From: Edaphobacter lichenicola
Lineage (GTDB): Bacteria > Acidobacteriota > Terriglobia > Terriglobales > Acidobacteriaceae
Assembly: GCF_025264645.1 (NCBI RefSeq)
Contig: NZ_CP073696.1
Coordinates: 4,340,001-4,404,000 of the forward strand
Length of the DNA: 64,000 nucleotides
Direction: 5' to 3'
Both the position numbers and the translations under genes were made by a program. A model generated the notes under the pieces. The model did not search any database. It had not been told where the DNA came from and saw only the letters and a program-made list of their open reading frames with translations. Positions 44,112 to 51,840 of the stretch are shown one piece after another (the stretch's first letter is position 1; each line of letters begins with the position of its first letter).

Positions 44112-44429
44112 ATGGCGCAAGCATCGCAGAACAGAACCACGAGCTCTCCCCAAACCTCAGGCGCGGGGTATTTATTTGGTGTGCCCCTGGGGGATCTCGG
44201 CTTCTTCACCAGCCTGTTGATGAGCTTTGCGCTTGGGTTTGCTGCGTTCTTCGCAGCGACCTTCTGCGCAATTATCGGCATCCTCTTCTACAACACGGCA
44301 ACTCACCACGCGGTCGACTTCGCCTTGACATACACAAGGTTTGGGCTGCCAGTCGGCTTGCTGGTACTGGTGATAGCTCTAGGTTATCTGGGCACACTAT
44401 GGACTCGCCGAAAGCTCCGCAAAGCTTAA
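44112..44429 (+). CDS. Small three-span membrane protein
   Basis: A 105-residue membrane protein. After a hydrophilic start (MAQASQNRTTSSPQTSG) there are segments around LGFFTSLLMSFALGFAAFFAATFCAIIGI and GLPVGLLVLVIALGYLGTLW, ending with TRRKLRKA. It is divergent from the preceding gene, only 19 bases between starts, so the two share a promoter region. Confidence 0.6.
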   Translation: MAQASQNRTTSSPQTSGAGYLFGVPLGDLGFFTSLLMSFALGFAAFFAATFCAIIGILFYNTATHHAVDFALTYTRFGLPVGLLVLVIALGYLGTLWTRRKLRKA

Positions 44430-44564
44430 GACCATCCCCTTCGGCCAACATAAGATCGACATACCTCCAACGTTGATGAAACAGCTCGGGCATAGAGCCT
44501 AAGCCTGTGATATCTGCTATTCTTCGCATCATCGCAATTCAAAACTCCCGGAGGAACACCGAGT

Positions 44565-46343
44565 ATGTCATCCGTTCGTGCCCTTGCACGTTGGGGCTGT
44601 TGCACCGTCGCAATCGCAAGCCTTGTAGTGCCCGTCTACTCCGCTGACAAAAAGGCAAAAGAGGCCGTAGCTGAAACGCCGTCCTACTACGGGCCTCAGC
44701 CAGCAACCGAAGATATTGATCTCACCATGTATGCGCGCATCCGCGAAGAGGGCCTGAAGCACTCTCACGTCATGGAGTTTGGCGCTGCGCTGGCAGATGG
44801 CATCGGACCTCGACTGACCGGCTCGCCGAACATGACGAAGGCGAATGCATGGACTCGCGACACCCTGACAAAGATTGGCTTGGAGAACGCGCACCTAGAG
44901 GATTGGGGCGAGTTCGGTATGGGCTGGCAGCAGATCAACACCTGGGTCCGAATGGTCTCGCCCGACCCCGAACCGCTGTGGGCGCAGGCTGCACCCTGGT
45001 CGCCGGCGACCAATGGCCCGGTCACGGGCGAAATCGTCTACATGAATGTGCAGGAGCTCGGTGACCTCGATAAGTACAAAGGCACGTTGAAGGGCAAGAT
45101 CGTTCTCCTCGGCGCGATGCGGCCCACGCCGGACATCACAACTCCCCTCTTCACCCGCTATACGGACGCGGAGTTGAAAGAGATGGAGGCCTACGAGACG
45201 CGTGGCGGGCGCTACACTCCTGGCTCGCCTGAGTTCGCGAAGTTCCTGGCCGATCGCATGAAGCTCGCCGAACTTCGGAAAGCTGCGTTGAAGATGATGT
45301 CCGACGAAGGCACGCTTGCAGTGCTGACGCCAAGCCGCGATGGTGGCGATGGCGGTGGCACCGGCATCATCTTCGATGACAACGGAGCGAACCTCGCCCG
45401 CGATGCTCAGAAAAAAGAAAATGCGGTCACCATACCCAACGCCGTCATGATGATCGAGCACTACAATCGGCTCGCGCGACTTGCTGAAAATCATGTCCCC
45501 GTGACGCTTGAGGTGAACATCGAAACAAAGTTCACTGGCGACCACGAGCATGGCTTCGACACCGTCGCCGAGATCCCCGGTAACGACCCGAAGCTGAAGG
45601 ATCAGGTTGTCATGGTTGGAGGACACCTCGATAGCTGGATCTCCGGCACCGGTGCGACCGACAACGGCGCAGGCTCCATCGTCGCGATGGAGGCCGTACG
45701 AATCCTAAAGGCGCTCAACGTCAAGCCGAAGCGCACCATACGAATCGCACTCTGGTCCGGCGAGGAGCAAGGCCTCTTCGGCTCGCAAGGGTACGTGAAG
45801 AGTCACTTTGGAACCTTCGCGGAGCCAAAGGTGCCCGAACCGGCGAGCGTTCCGTCCTTCCTCCGCCAGCACGGCCCTCTCACCACAACGAAGGAGTGGG
45901 AGACGCTCGACGCCTACTACAACCTCGACAACGGCACCGGCAAGGTACGCGGTGTCTACACGCAGGAGAACTGGGCCATCGCTCCGATCTTCAAGCAGTG
46001 GATCGCGCCACTCGCCGACCTTGGCGTGACAACCATCTCCTACCGCAACACAGGCGGCACCGATCACCTCTCGTTCGATGCAGTCGGTCTCCCGGGCTTC
46101 CAGTACATTCAGGATCCGATGGACTATGAGACCCGGACGCATCACTCAGATATGGATACCTATGATCGTCTGCACGCGCTCGACCTCGAGCAGGCTGCAG
46201 TGGTCGAGGCGATCTTCCTCTACAACACCAGCGAACGCGAAGCCATGATGCCGCGCAAGCCATTCCCACATCCAGAGTTGGAAAAGCAAAAGACCGCGCC
46301 GATTCCGGACATCTATCCAAGCGCAGTGCCTCCTGCGAAGTAG
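44565..46343 (+). CDS. Secreted M28-family zinc metallopeptidase
   Basis: A 592-residue exported peptidase. The signal peptide covers about 1-26. An inserted PA-like segment (about 150-190, KYKGTLKGKIVLLGA) precedes the M28 catalytic core: zinc ligands in VMVGGHLDSW, GATDNGAG and SGEEQGLFGSQGY, with a late histidine in TRTHHSDMDT. Probably a periplasmic aminopeptidase or glutamate carboxypeptidase-like enzyme. GGAGGA precedes the ATG. A strong terminator follows. Confidence 0.9.
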   Translation: MSSVRALARWGCCTVAIASLVVPVYSADKKAKEAVAETPSYYGPQPATEDIDLTMYARIREEGLKHSHVMEFGAALADGIGPRLTGSPNMTKANAWTRDTLTKIGLENAHLEDWGEFGMGWQQINTWVRMVSPDPEPLWAQAAPWSPATNGPVTGEIVYMNVQELGDLDKYKGTLKGKIVLLGAMRPTPDITTPLFTRYTDAELKEMEAYETRGGRYTPGSPEFAKFLADRMKLAELRKAALKMMSDEGTLAVLTPSRDGGDGGGTGIIFDDNGANLARDAQKKENAVTIPNAVMMIEHYNRLARLAENHVPVTLEVNIETKFTGDHEHGFDTVAEIPGNDPKLKDQVVMVGGHLDSWISGTGATDNGAGSIVAMEAVRILKALNVKPKRTIRIALWSGEEQGLFGSQGYVKSHFGTFAEPKVPEPASVPSFLRQHGPLTTTKEWETLDAYYNLDNGTGKVRGVYTQENWAIAPIFKQWIAPLADLGVTTISYRNTGGTDHLSFDAVGLPGFQYIQDPMDYETRTHHSDMDTYDRLHALDLEQAAVVEAIFLYNTSEREAMMPRKPFPHPELEKQKTAPIPDIYPSAVPPAK

Positions 46344-46371
46344 GCAAGCGTTGTCGAACAAGCTGGAAGCA

Positions 46372-46394
46372 AACCCCCTCCGTAAGAGGGGGTT
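46372..46394 (+). terminator. Intrinsic terminator after the M28 peptidase
   Basis: AACCCCCTC / GAGGGGGTT form a perfect nine-base stem with a five-base loop, followed on the plus strand by CTACTTTTAC. Confidence 0.65.
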
Positions 46395-46406
46395 CTACTT
46401 TTACCG

Positions 46407-46973
46407 TTAGACTGCTTTACGACGAAAGCAATCCGGGCTGTGATCATTGACGATGCCAACCGCCTGCATCCACGCATACACAATAACCGGGCCAACAAAC
46501 TTGAAGCCCCGCTTCTTCAGCGATACAGATATCTCTTCCGACAGTGGAGTCTTCGTCGGAACAGGGCCGCTATTTTGAATCGGCTTATTACCCGCCATGC
46601 CCCAGATGTACTTTGAGAAATCCTCGCCAGCATTCGCCATTGCCATATAGATCTTGGCACCGTTGATGGTCGCCTCAATCTTCGCGCGCGAACGAATGAT
46701 GCCCTCATTCTGCAGCAGCCGCTCGATGTCCGCCTCACCCATGCGCGCTACCTTCTTCGGATCGAAGTTGTGGAACGCTTTACGAAACGCCTCCCGCTTA
46801 CGCAGGACCGTGATCCACGAGAGACCAGCCTGGAAGCCGTCAAGCATCAGCGCCTCCCACAACACACGGCCGTCGCGCTCCGGAACTCCCCACTCCTCGT
46901 CGTGATAGGTACGCATCAATGGATCATTGTCGGCCCAGGAGCAGCGATGAATCACGTTCTTCGTTTTAGCCAT
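46407..46973 (-). CDS. tag: DNA-3-methyladenine glycosylase I
   Basis: A 188-residue base-excision enzyme that removes 3-methyladenine. It shows the Tag pattern: RCSWADNDPLMRTYHDEEWGVP, FQAGLSWITVLRKREAFRKAF, IRSRAKIEATINGAK and FKFVGPVIVYAWMQAVG. The cysteine and histidines of the zinc snap are at the N-terminus (C11) and C-terminus (NDHSPDCF). Length normal. It converges on the M28 peptidase gene. Confidence 0.93.
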   Translation of the reverse strand: MAKTKNVIHRCSWADNDPLMRTYHDEEWGVPERDGRVLWEALMLDGFQAGLSWITVLRKREAFRKAFHNFDPKKVARMGEADIERLLQNEGIIRSRAKIEATINGAKIYMAMANAGEDFSKYIWGMAGNKPIQNSGPVPTKTPLSEEISVSLKKRGFKFVGPVIVYAWMQAVGIVNDHSPDCFRRKAV

Positions 46974-47059
46974 ATAATTGTGCGCTCCCGATTATGGTTC
47001 GTGAAACATCATCGCTTACGGCAGCAAGCTTCGACAAACCCAACAAGTCAGCCACGAAG

Positions 47060-47905
47060 TCAGATCCATGCGCTCAGTAAGCGCCCTGCACTTCCAAGAG
47101 TTTTGAGCGAATCACTTCGATTCGCGAAGTAGCGCGAGTTGATATCGGGCGTACCAAGATCTTCAAGATTGTAAAAGTTGGCGAGCTCGAACGCGATCTT
47201 AGGTGGAGTGAAGAAAAGCTGAAAGGGTTCCCCTGCTTGCTGAACTCGCGAGGCGAGAGAGTCATAAGCAAGCTGTTCGAAAAACGGCAGTGCGGAACGT
47301 GGTTGGCTGTAATCAAGTACCACTCCGGAACCTACAGGCTGAGACGCGATGAAGGCAACCGTCGCGCGAAACGCTTCGAGCGTCAGATAAGGTACAACGC
47401 CGAGCCACGCAAAGAACGTTGCAGCCTTAGGATCAAAGCCAGCCTCTAAAAGTTGTTCAGGAAGCGACTGGCACTCGAAATCAACTGGCGTGTAGATCAG
47501 ATTGCCAGGCACAGGCATCGAGTTCGTCTGAATGAGATCGCGCTTCCACTGCTGCGTGGCGGGATGGTCAACCTCGAAGACGCGAAGCTGCGGGTAAGGA
47601 TTGCGATGAGCAAACGTATCAAGGCCCGCTCCGAGCAAAACGTACTGGGTTACGCCTTCTGCGACCGCAGTAGCAAGCATGTCTTCGGCATAGCGGCTTC
47701 GCGCAACCAGAAAGGCCCGCAGCGCTATAGAAAAAGGGCGATCAGGCCGCGTCGGCGTGCGTCGAAGCTCATCCGCATATGTGTCGCCAAGAATCGGCAC
47801 CGCGATTGGATCGTCCAGAACGAGCGGCGTCGCATCATAGAGCTGATGAGCAGCTCGTCGTAGTGCGACACGAAGCGCGGTGCGCGATGGAGTAGCTGCT
47901 TGCAT
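47060..47905 (-). CDS. Class I methyltransferase of the LCM/SAM-dependent family
   Basis: A 281-residue protein. N-terminal ALRRAAHQLYDATPLVLDDPIA leads into RSRYAEDMLATAVAEGVTQYVLLGAGLDTFAHR, the signature of the leucine carboxyl methyltransferase/TIGR00027 group. VFEVDHPATQQWKR and FFAWLGVVPYLTLEAF are further marks. The substrate is unknown; related enzymes methylate small carboxylates or natural products. Confidence 0.8.
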   Translation of the reverse strand: MQAATPSRTALRVALRRAAHQLYDATPLVLDDPIAVPILGDTYADELRRTPTRPDRPFSIALRAFLVARSRYAEDMLATAVAEGVTQYVLLGAGLDTFAHRNPYPQLRVFEVDHPATQQWKRDLIQTNSMPVPGNLIYTPVDFECQSLPEQLLEAGFDPKAATFFAWLGVVPYLTLEAFRATVAFIASQPVGSGVVLDYSQPRSALPFFEQLAYDSLASRVQQAGEPFQLFFTPPKIAFELANFYNLEDLGTPDINSRYFANRSDSLKTLGSAGRLLSAWI

Positions 47906-47978
47906 CTACTCCAAGTTTAGCGGCATCTCGCACGCAACCAAGCGAAACACGTGGGGAGCGGCATGAGAGAAATCGGAG

Positions 47979-48818
47979 TTAAGCCGTCATCCAGCTCAGA
48001 GTCTGCGAAAGATATTGCTTCATCTCTTTCCGCGGCACAATAGCGTCAAGAAAGCCGTGCTCAAGAAGGAACTCCGAGCGCTGAAAGCCCTCAGGAAGCT
48101 TCTGCCGGATCGTCTGTTCAATGACGCGCGGCCCGGCGAAACCAATCAACGCGCCCGGCTCTGCAATATTCAGATCACCCAACATGGCGAAGCTCGCCGT
48201 AACACCACCGGTGGTGGGGTCGGTCATCACGGAGATGTACGGAATCTTGGCGTCATCCATGCGAGCAAGCCCGGCAGAGACCTTCGCCAACTGCATCAGC
48301 GATGCAATCCCCTCCATCATGCGCGCACCGCCCGACGCAGCGACAATAATCAGCGGATGGCGCGTCTCGAGCGACCGGTCAACAGCCCGCGCGATCGTCT
48401 CACCAACCACCGAGCCCATGCTGCCGCCGATAAATCCATACTCCATCACGCTGAGGACAACATTGTGTGGCCCGAGCATGCCAATGGCATTGATGATTGC
48501 GTCGTTGAGACCAGTCTTCTGCTGCGCCTCGGCCAGCCGTCGTTTGTAGGGTTTCAAATCAGTGAACTGCAATGGATCAGTGGACCGAAGTTCCAGATCC
48601 ACCAGCTCATAGCCGGGTTCCAAAAGACTTTCGATACGGGTTCGGGCGTCGATGCGAAAGTGATGTCCGCAATGGGGGCAAACCTGCTGGTTACCCTCTA
48701 GCTCTGCTTTGAATAGGATCTTGCCGCAATCAGGACAACGAATCCACAAACCTTCGGTGCGGACCGTCTTCTCCGAATCATTGACGATCTCGTTGTCTTC
48801 GCGCTTAAACCAACTCAT
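47979..48818 (-). CDS. accD: Acetyl-CoA carboxylase carboxyltransferase subunit beta
   Basis: A 279-residue subunit of the carboxyltransferase that makes malonyl-CoA. The N-terminal zinc ribbon is CPDC...CPHC at about 28-50. The crotonase-like core has SVMEYGFIGGSMGSVVGE, AASGGARMMEGIASLMQ and MTDPTTGGVTASFAMLGD. Length is normal. The alpha subunit is not in this window. Confidence 0.95.
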   Translation of the reverse strand: MSWFKREDNEIVNDSEKTVRTEGLWIRCPDCGKILFKAELEGNQQVCPHCGHHFRIDARTRIESLLEPGYELVDLELRSTDPLQFTDLKPYKRRLAEAQQKTGLNDAIINAIGMLGPHNVVLSVMEYGFIGGSMGSVVGETIARAVDRSLETRHPLIIVAASGGARMMEGIASLMQLAKVSAGLARMDDAKIPYISVMTDPTTGGVTASFAMLGDLNIAEPGALIGFAGPRVIEQTIRQKLPEGFQRSEFLLEHGFLDAIVPRKEMKQYLSQTLSWMTA

Positions 48819-48913
48819 TGCTGTGCGTGTCCTCTCAATCAGTACCTGATCATTGTAACGATTGAGTTGAATGTACGCGTCGGGCCGACGCGCATTGTCG
48901 AACAGCGCTCAGT

Positions 48914-49444
48914 CTAAAGGGCCTCGACGAGACGAGGATAGAGACCGGCATGGTTGGTCTGATATAAGGCCAGAAGCCGCTGTCGCATCAGGTAGTACGA
49001 GGAAGCTGCTTCGTGCAGGTGGAAGGGTATGTGTACCTGCTTCATGCCGATGAAGGTCTCAAGCATGATCCGCGTCACCGCCCGCCGAAGTTGCAATCCA
49101 TCGCGGCGCATACGTTCGGCGATGATGACGCCCTCTTCATAGTTCCAGCGCTCCACATACGATGCCAGCGCAATCAGGATGCGGCCATTTTCACGCATCT
49201 GCTGCAAACCTTCCAGGCCGCCCAGCAGATTCCACATCTCCTCGGGCTGAAGCTCAAGCTGGTCTTTTGCTGGTACCAGGTGATTCATAGCCACTGTCAC
49301 GATACCGGCCGACTCGAGAGGATGCAACTTCCCCACAAGCTCCTCCCAGCTGCAGCGAGCCAGACGATTCGCAGAGATGTACGAGTGCAGGAGTGCGCAA
49401 CCAAGCAGGGTGGTAACTAGCGCGAGCATTACTACAGTGGCCAT
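48914..49444 (-). CDS. Membrane-anchored hypothetical protein
   Basis: A 176-residue protein with one N-terminal membrane segment (VVMLALVTTLLGCALLHSY) and an otherwise helical body (RAVTRIMLETFIGMKQVHIPF). It lies five bases after the next gene, so they are co-transcribed. No family is recognised. Confidence 0.6.
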   Translation of the reverse strand: MATVVMLALVTTLLGCALLHSYISANRLARCSWEELVGKLHPLESAGIVTVAMNHLVPAKDQLELQPEEMWNLLGGLEGLQQMRENGRILIALASYVERWNYEEGVIIAERMRRDGLQLRRAVTRIMLETFIGMKQVHIPFHLHEAASSYYLMRQRLLALYQTNHAGLYPRLVEAL

Positions 49445-49449
49445 ATGGG

Positions 49450-50226
49450 TTACGTAGAATTGCGGCTTCGAGTTACTTTCTCTAGATCGTATTGCACCCG
49501 GCTGTGAAGAGCAACCAGATAATCCTTCATTTCCACAGATAAAGGTTCACGTACCTGTTCGGGACGCCAAAAGGTGACGGTCCAATATACAAGCGTAGCC
49601 AGGTAAAGAAACATTAAAAGATGATCGAGAATTAAAAAGTCCTGCGACCAGCCATAAATAATGTGAGCGATATCGCTGGCTACAGCTCCAAAAGCCCAAA
49701 TGGTCAGGCCCTGTGCGAGTCCCATGACATGGTTGCGCCAAACCAACCCCAGCCGATTCGAGGCATACAACATCGCAAGGAAAAGCTCGCAGTCCAGGAG
49801 CGCGGTAAAGAGGTCGCCACGAATCTCCCAAATATCCAAAGTAGACGGCATCATTGGTTTTATTGCGAGACTAAACGCGAGGGCGATAGCGGCGCCAATG
49901 GCCCCCATCAGAATAAAGGAAGAGCGAGCATCGCGAACCCATGTGCCCGTTGGACGTAGAACCACGCGGGCTACTTCAAAGATGAGCGCTAACTGAAACA
50001 GGAAGTCGAGCGCAGATGTTGACCAGTAAGCGACAGAGTAGGCGTGTCTGCTGCCATAACGAGAGATGATGAAGAGGGTTATTGTGACGAGGACGTGAGT
50101 TGCGATAAAGCAGGTGAAGATTGGAAACTGCCGGCTCCGGTGGCGAACTAACAGCACGAGAAGGAGGGCGGCGTGACCAACGAAGCCCGCCGCCCATAGG
50201 ATTTTGTCCAGTGCCGTTAAATTCAT
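49450..50226 (-). CDS. Polytopic membrane protein of unknown function
   Basis: A 258-residue protein with about seven hydrophobic segments, beginning LDKILWAAGFVGHAALLLVLL and including MGAIGAAIALAFSLAI and HLLMFLYLATLVYW. It ends in a soluble helical tail (LHSRVQYDLEKVTRSRN). It appears paired with the anchored protein downstream. No transporter or enzyme motif is seen. Confidence 0.65.
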   Translation of the reverse strand: MNLTALDKILWAAGFVGHAALLLVLLVRHRSRQFPIFTCFIATHVLVTITLFIISRYGSRHAYSVAYWSTSALDFLFQLALIFEVARVVLRPTGTWVRDARSSFILMGAIGAAIALAFSLAIKPMMPSTLDIWEIRGDLFTALLDCELFLAMLYASNRLGLVWRNHVMGLAQGLTIWAFGAVASDIAHIIYGWSQDFLILDHLLMFLYLATLVYWTVTFWRPEQVREPLSVEMKDYLVALHSRVQYDLEKVTRSRNST

Positions 50227-50256
50227 TCCTGCCTCGCAGGAGGATTATCAACGATT

Positions 50257-50418
50257 CTACAGGCCAACGATAGAGAGAACGATGCTGGCATAGTCGCCAA
50301 GCGAGATGCCAATGGTCAGCTGCGGATGAGGATCTGTACCGGTTCTATTCGCAAACATAGGGGAGGTGGAGAGGAGGAGGGCTGTGGTGAGCGCAAGATT
50401 ACGGATCGACTTATTCAT
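50257..50418 (-). CDS. Small exported peptide
   Basis: A 53-residue ORF (MNKSIRNLALTTALLLSTSP) with a good signal peptide cut near MFAN and a short mature tail (GTDPHPQLTIGISLGDYASI). AAGGAG precedes the ATG at 50418. It lies upstream of the two membrane genes and may belong to the same transcript. Confidence 0.5.
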   Translation of the reverse strand: MNKSIRNLALTTALLLSTSPMFANRTGTDPHPQLTIGISLGDYASIVLSIVGL

Positions 50419-50669
50419 GGGATGAGGCTCCTTAGGGCGCAAAGATGCGCAGTCACAGGTTAGGCCTAGAACGCCCCGTTCCCTAGTAAAATCAGTACTT
50501 GAACTACACTTTTGACGATCCATTGTGGGATGGACGGCGCGATCTTTTCCGGATACCACGGTAGGTCAGTCTTTAGGCCAAAGGTCAAACGGTGGTGTAA
50601 ATCAATGTTCCGCCGAAGCTTCGTCACGTGCGCCATGTATCGTTTGACAAGCGTGCCGTGGAGGGCTGA

Positions 50670-50912
50670 TTGCCGTACATCTACATTGACAAGGTGTTTC
50701 ATGAACTAAGGTCGGAACTGCTGTCCGCCATGCACGCTGCCCTGGAGGCTCAAGGACGCAGAGGGCAGGTCGATGTGGACAGGCTCTACCGAGCGTTCAC
50801 GCGGGCCGCTGCAGGAAAGTGTTCCACTCCTCAGCGAGTGTCGGAAAAATGTGTTACCGAAACCGTCTCGACAAAGCCGCGTAAGGCCAAAGATGCCCGT
50901 ATCGACGACTAG
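50670..50912 (+). CDS. Small hypothetical protein, TTG start
   Basis: An 80-residue frame with a TTG start behind GGAGGG at four bases. The product is MPYIYIDKVFHELRSELLSA with a helical middle (VDVDRLYRAFTRAAAGKC) and a basic, charged end. No family recognised. Its presence rests on the ribosome site and codon flow. Confidence 0.4.
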   Translation: MPYIYIDKVFHELRSELLSAMHAALEAQGRRGQVDVDRLYRAFTRAAAGKCSTPQRVSEKCVTETVSTKPRKAKDARIDD

Positions 50913-50945
50913 ATTCCTATTCCAGAAACAATGTTTGTCCCCTAT

Positions 50946-51395
50946 TCAGTGACCCGAATGGTAGGGATGGCCAGCCAGAATGGTCAGGGCGCGGTAAACC
51001 TGTTCGGCCAGGACAACACGAGCCAACTGATGCGGCAGGGTAATACGGCCCAACGACAGGACAAGATTGGCACGTTGACGCGCGGCGTTAGACCATCCAT
51101 CTGCAGGACCAATCGCGAAGACGAGCCGTTGGGTGCCTTCGTCCCGCAGGCGTCCCACCAGGGCTGAGATCTCCTCCGAAGAGTGCTGCTGGCCACGGCT
51201 ATCGAGCAGAATCGCATACGCTGGCGATCTACCCGCCAGCCGGTCCAGCCATTCAAGCAGCGCCACCTCCGATCCAAAGACCTGTGACTCGCACGGCATA
51301 TAGCGCCCCGTCCGTTCGACATACTCGGCCAGCAGCCGTTCGGCAGCCTCATCCTTCGATCGTCGCGTCGCGATAGCGGTAAGCGTCAACTTCAT
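50946..51395 (-). CDS. rlmH: 23S rRNA (pseudouridine1915-N3)-methyltransferase
   Basis: A 149-residue SPOUT enzyme that methylates pseudouridine 1915 of 23S rRNA. Family marks: MKLTLTAIATRRSKD, LLDSRGQQHSSEEISALV, FAIGPADGW and the C-terminal knot LSLGRITLPHQLARVVLAEQVYRA. The frame extends upstream, but similarity begins at MKLTL, so I start at 51395. Confidence 0.92.
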   Translation of the reverse strand: MKLTLTAIATRRSKDEAAERLLAEYVERTGRYMPCESQVFGSEVALLEWLDRLAGRSPAYAILLDSRGQQHSSEEISALVGRLRDEGTQRLVFAIGPADGWSNAARQRANLVLSLGRITLPHQLARVVLAEQVYRALTILAGHPYHSGH

Positions 51396-51556
51396 ATTTC
51401 CAGTGTGCACTTCGCCACTTCTAAATAGGAAATTTGACAAGAAAATGACATCGCTACAGTTCCTCACAGCGCGCCTACAAGTTTACGTATGACTGGAGTT
51501 ATCGCTTCTTCGCACGGTTGCAAATCAGGAATACGTCGCCCTCATTTTTGTTTACT

Positions 51557-51588
51557 TTCGTCACAAATATCCAGCCCTTCGTCACAAA
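51557..51588 (+). promoter_or_regulatory. Direct repeats TTCGTCACAAA, possible activator sites
   Basis: Identical 11-base copies at 51557-51567 and 51578-51588 are 21 bases apart, two helical turns, placing them on one DNA face. They lie about 200 bases upstream of the sigma-54-like promoter, the usual distance for enhancer-binding proteins. Confidence 0.45.
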
Positions 51589-51777
51589 AAATGGCTATGT
51601 CTGCTTGGAAGGAAATGGCTATTGTTTTAGACCAGATTGAAGTTCATGGTAAAGGGGTAAGTGGTTATCGTAAGGATGGGCGATGAGATCGAAATCGTAG
51701 GTCCTCTCAAAGGGACAGCCATCGAGGCCTGTCCGACATCGAGCCAAAGAGATCGGGTGTGAGTTTACGATTTTTTT

Positions 51778-51793
51778 TGGCACGCCAATTGCT
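51778..51793 (+). promoter_or_regulatory. Near-perfect sigma-54 (RpoN) promoter
   Basis: TGGCACGCCAATTGCT matches the -24/-12 consensus TGGCACG-N4-TTGCW exactly. It lies 48 bases before the TonB receptor ATG, on the correct strand. Transcription would then need an activator with an AAA+ domain, which is not in this window. Confidence 0.65.
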
Positions 51794-51840
51794 TTCTTCC
51801 AGCACGGGCGGCACCCAGCCACCCACCCCAGGAGCGACTC

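Larger units (their letters stand above)
51396..51840 (+). other. Long leader region upstream of the TonB receptor gene
   Basis: About 445 bases without a supported gene. Two direct copies of TTCGTCACAAA start 21 bases apart (51557 and 51578), and AATGGCTAT is repeated at 51590 and 51614. The sigma-54-like promoter is listed separately. Confidence 0.5.
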
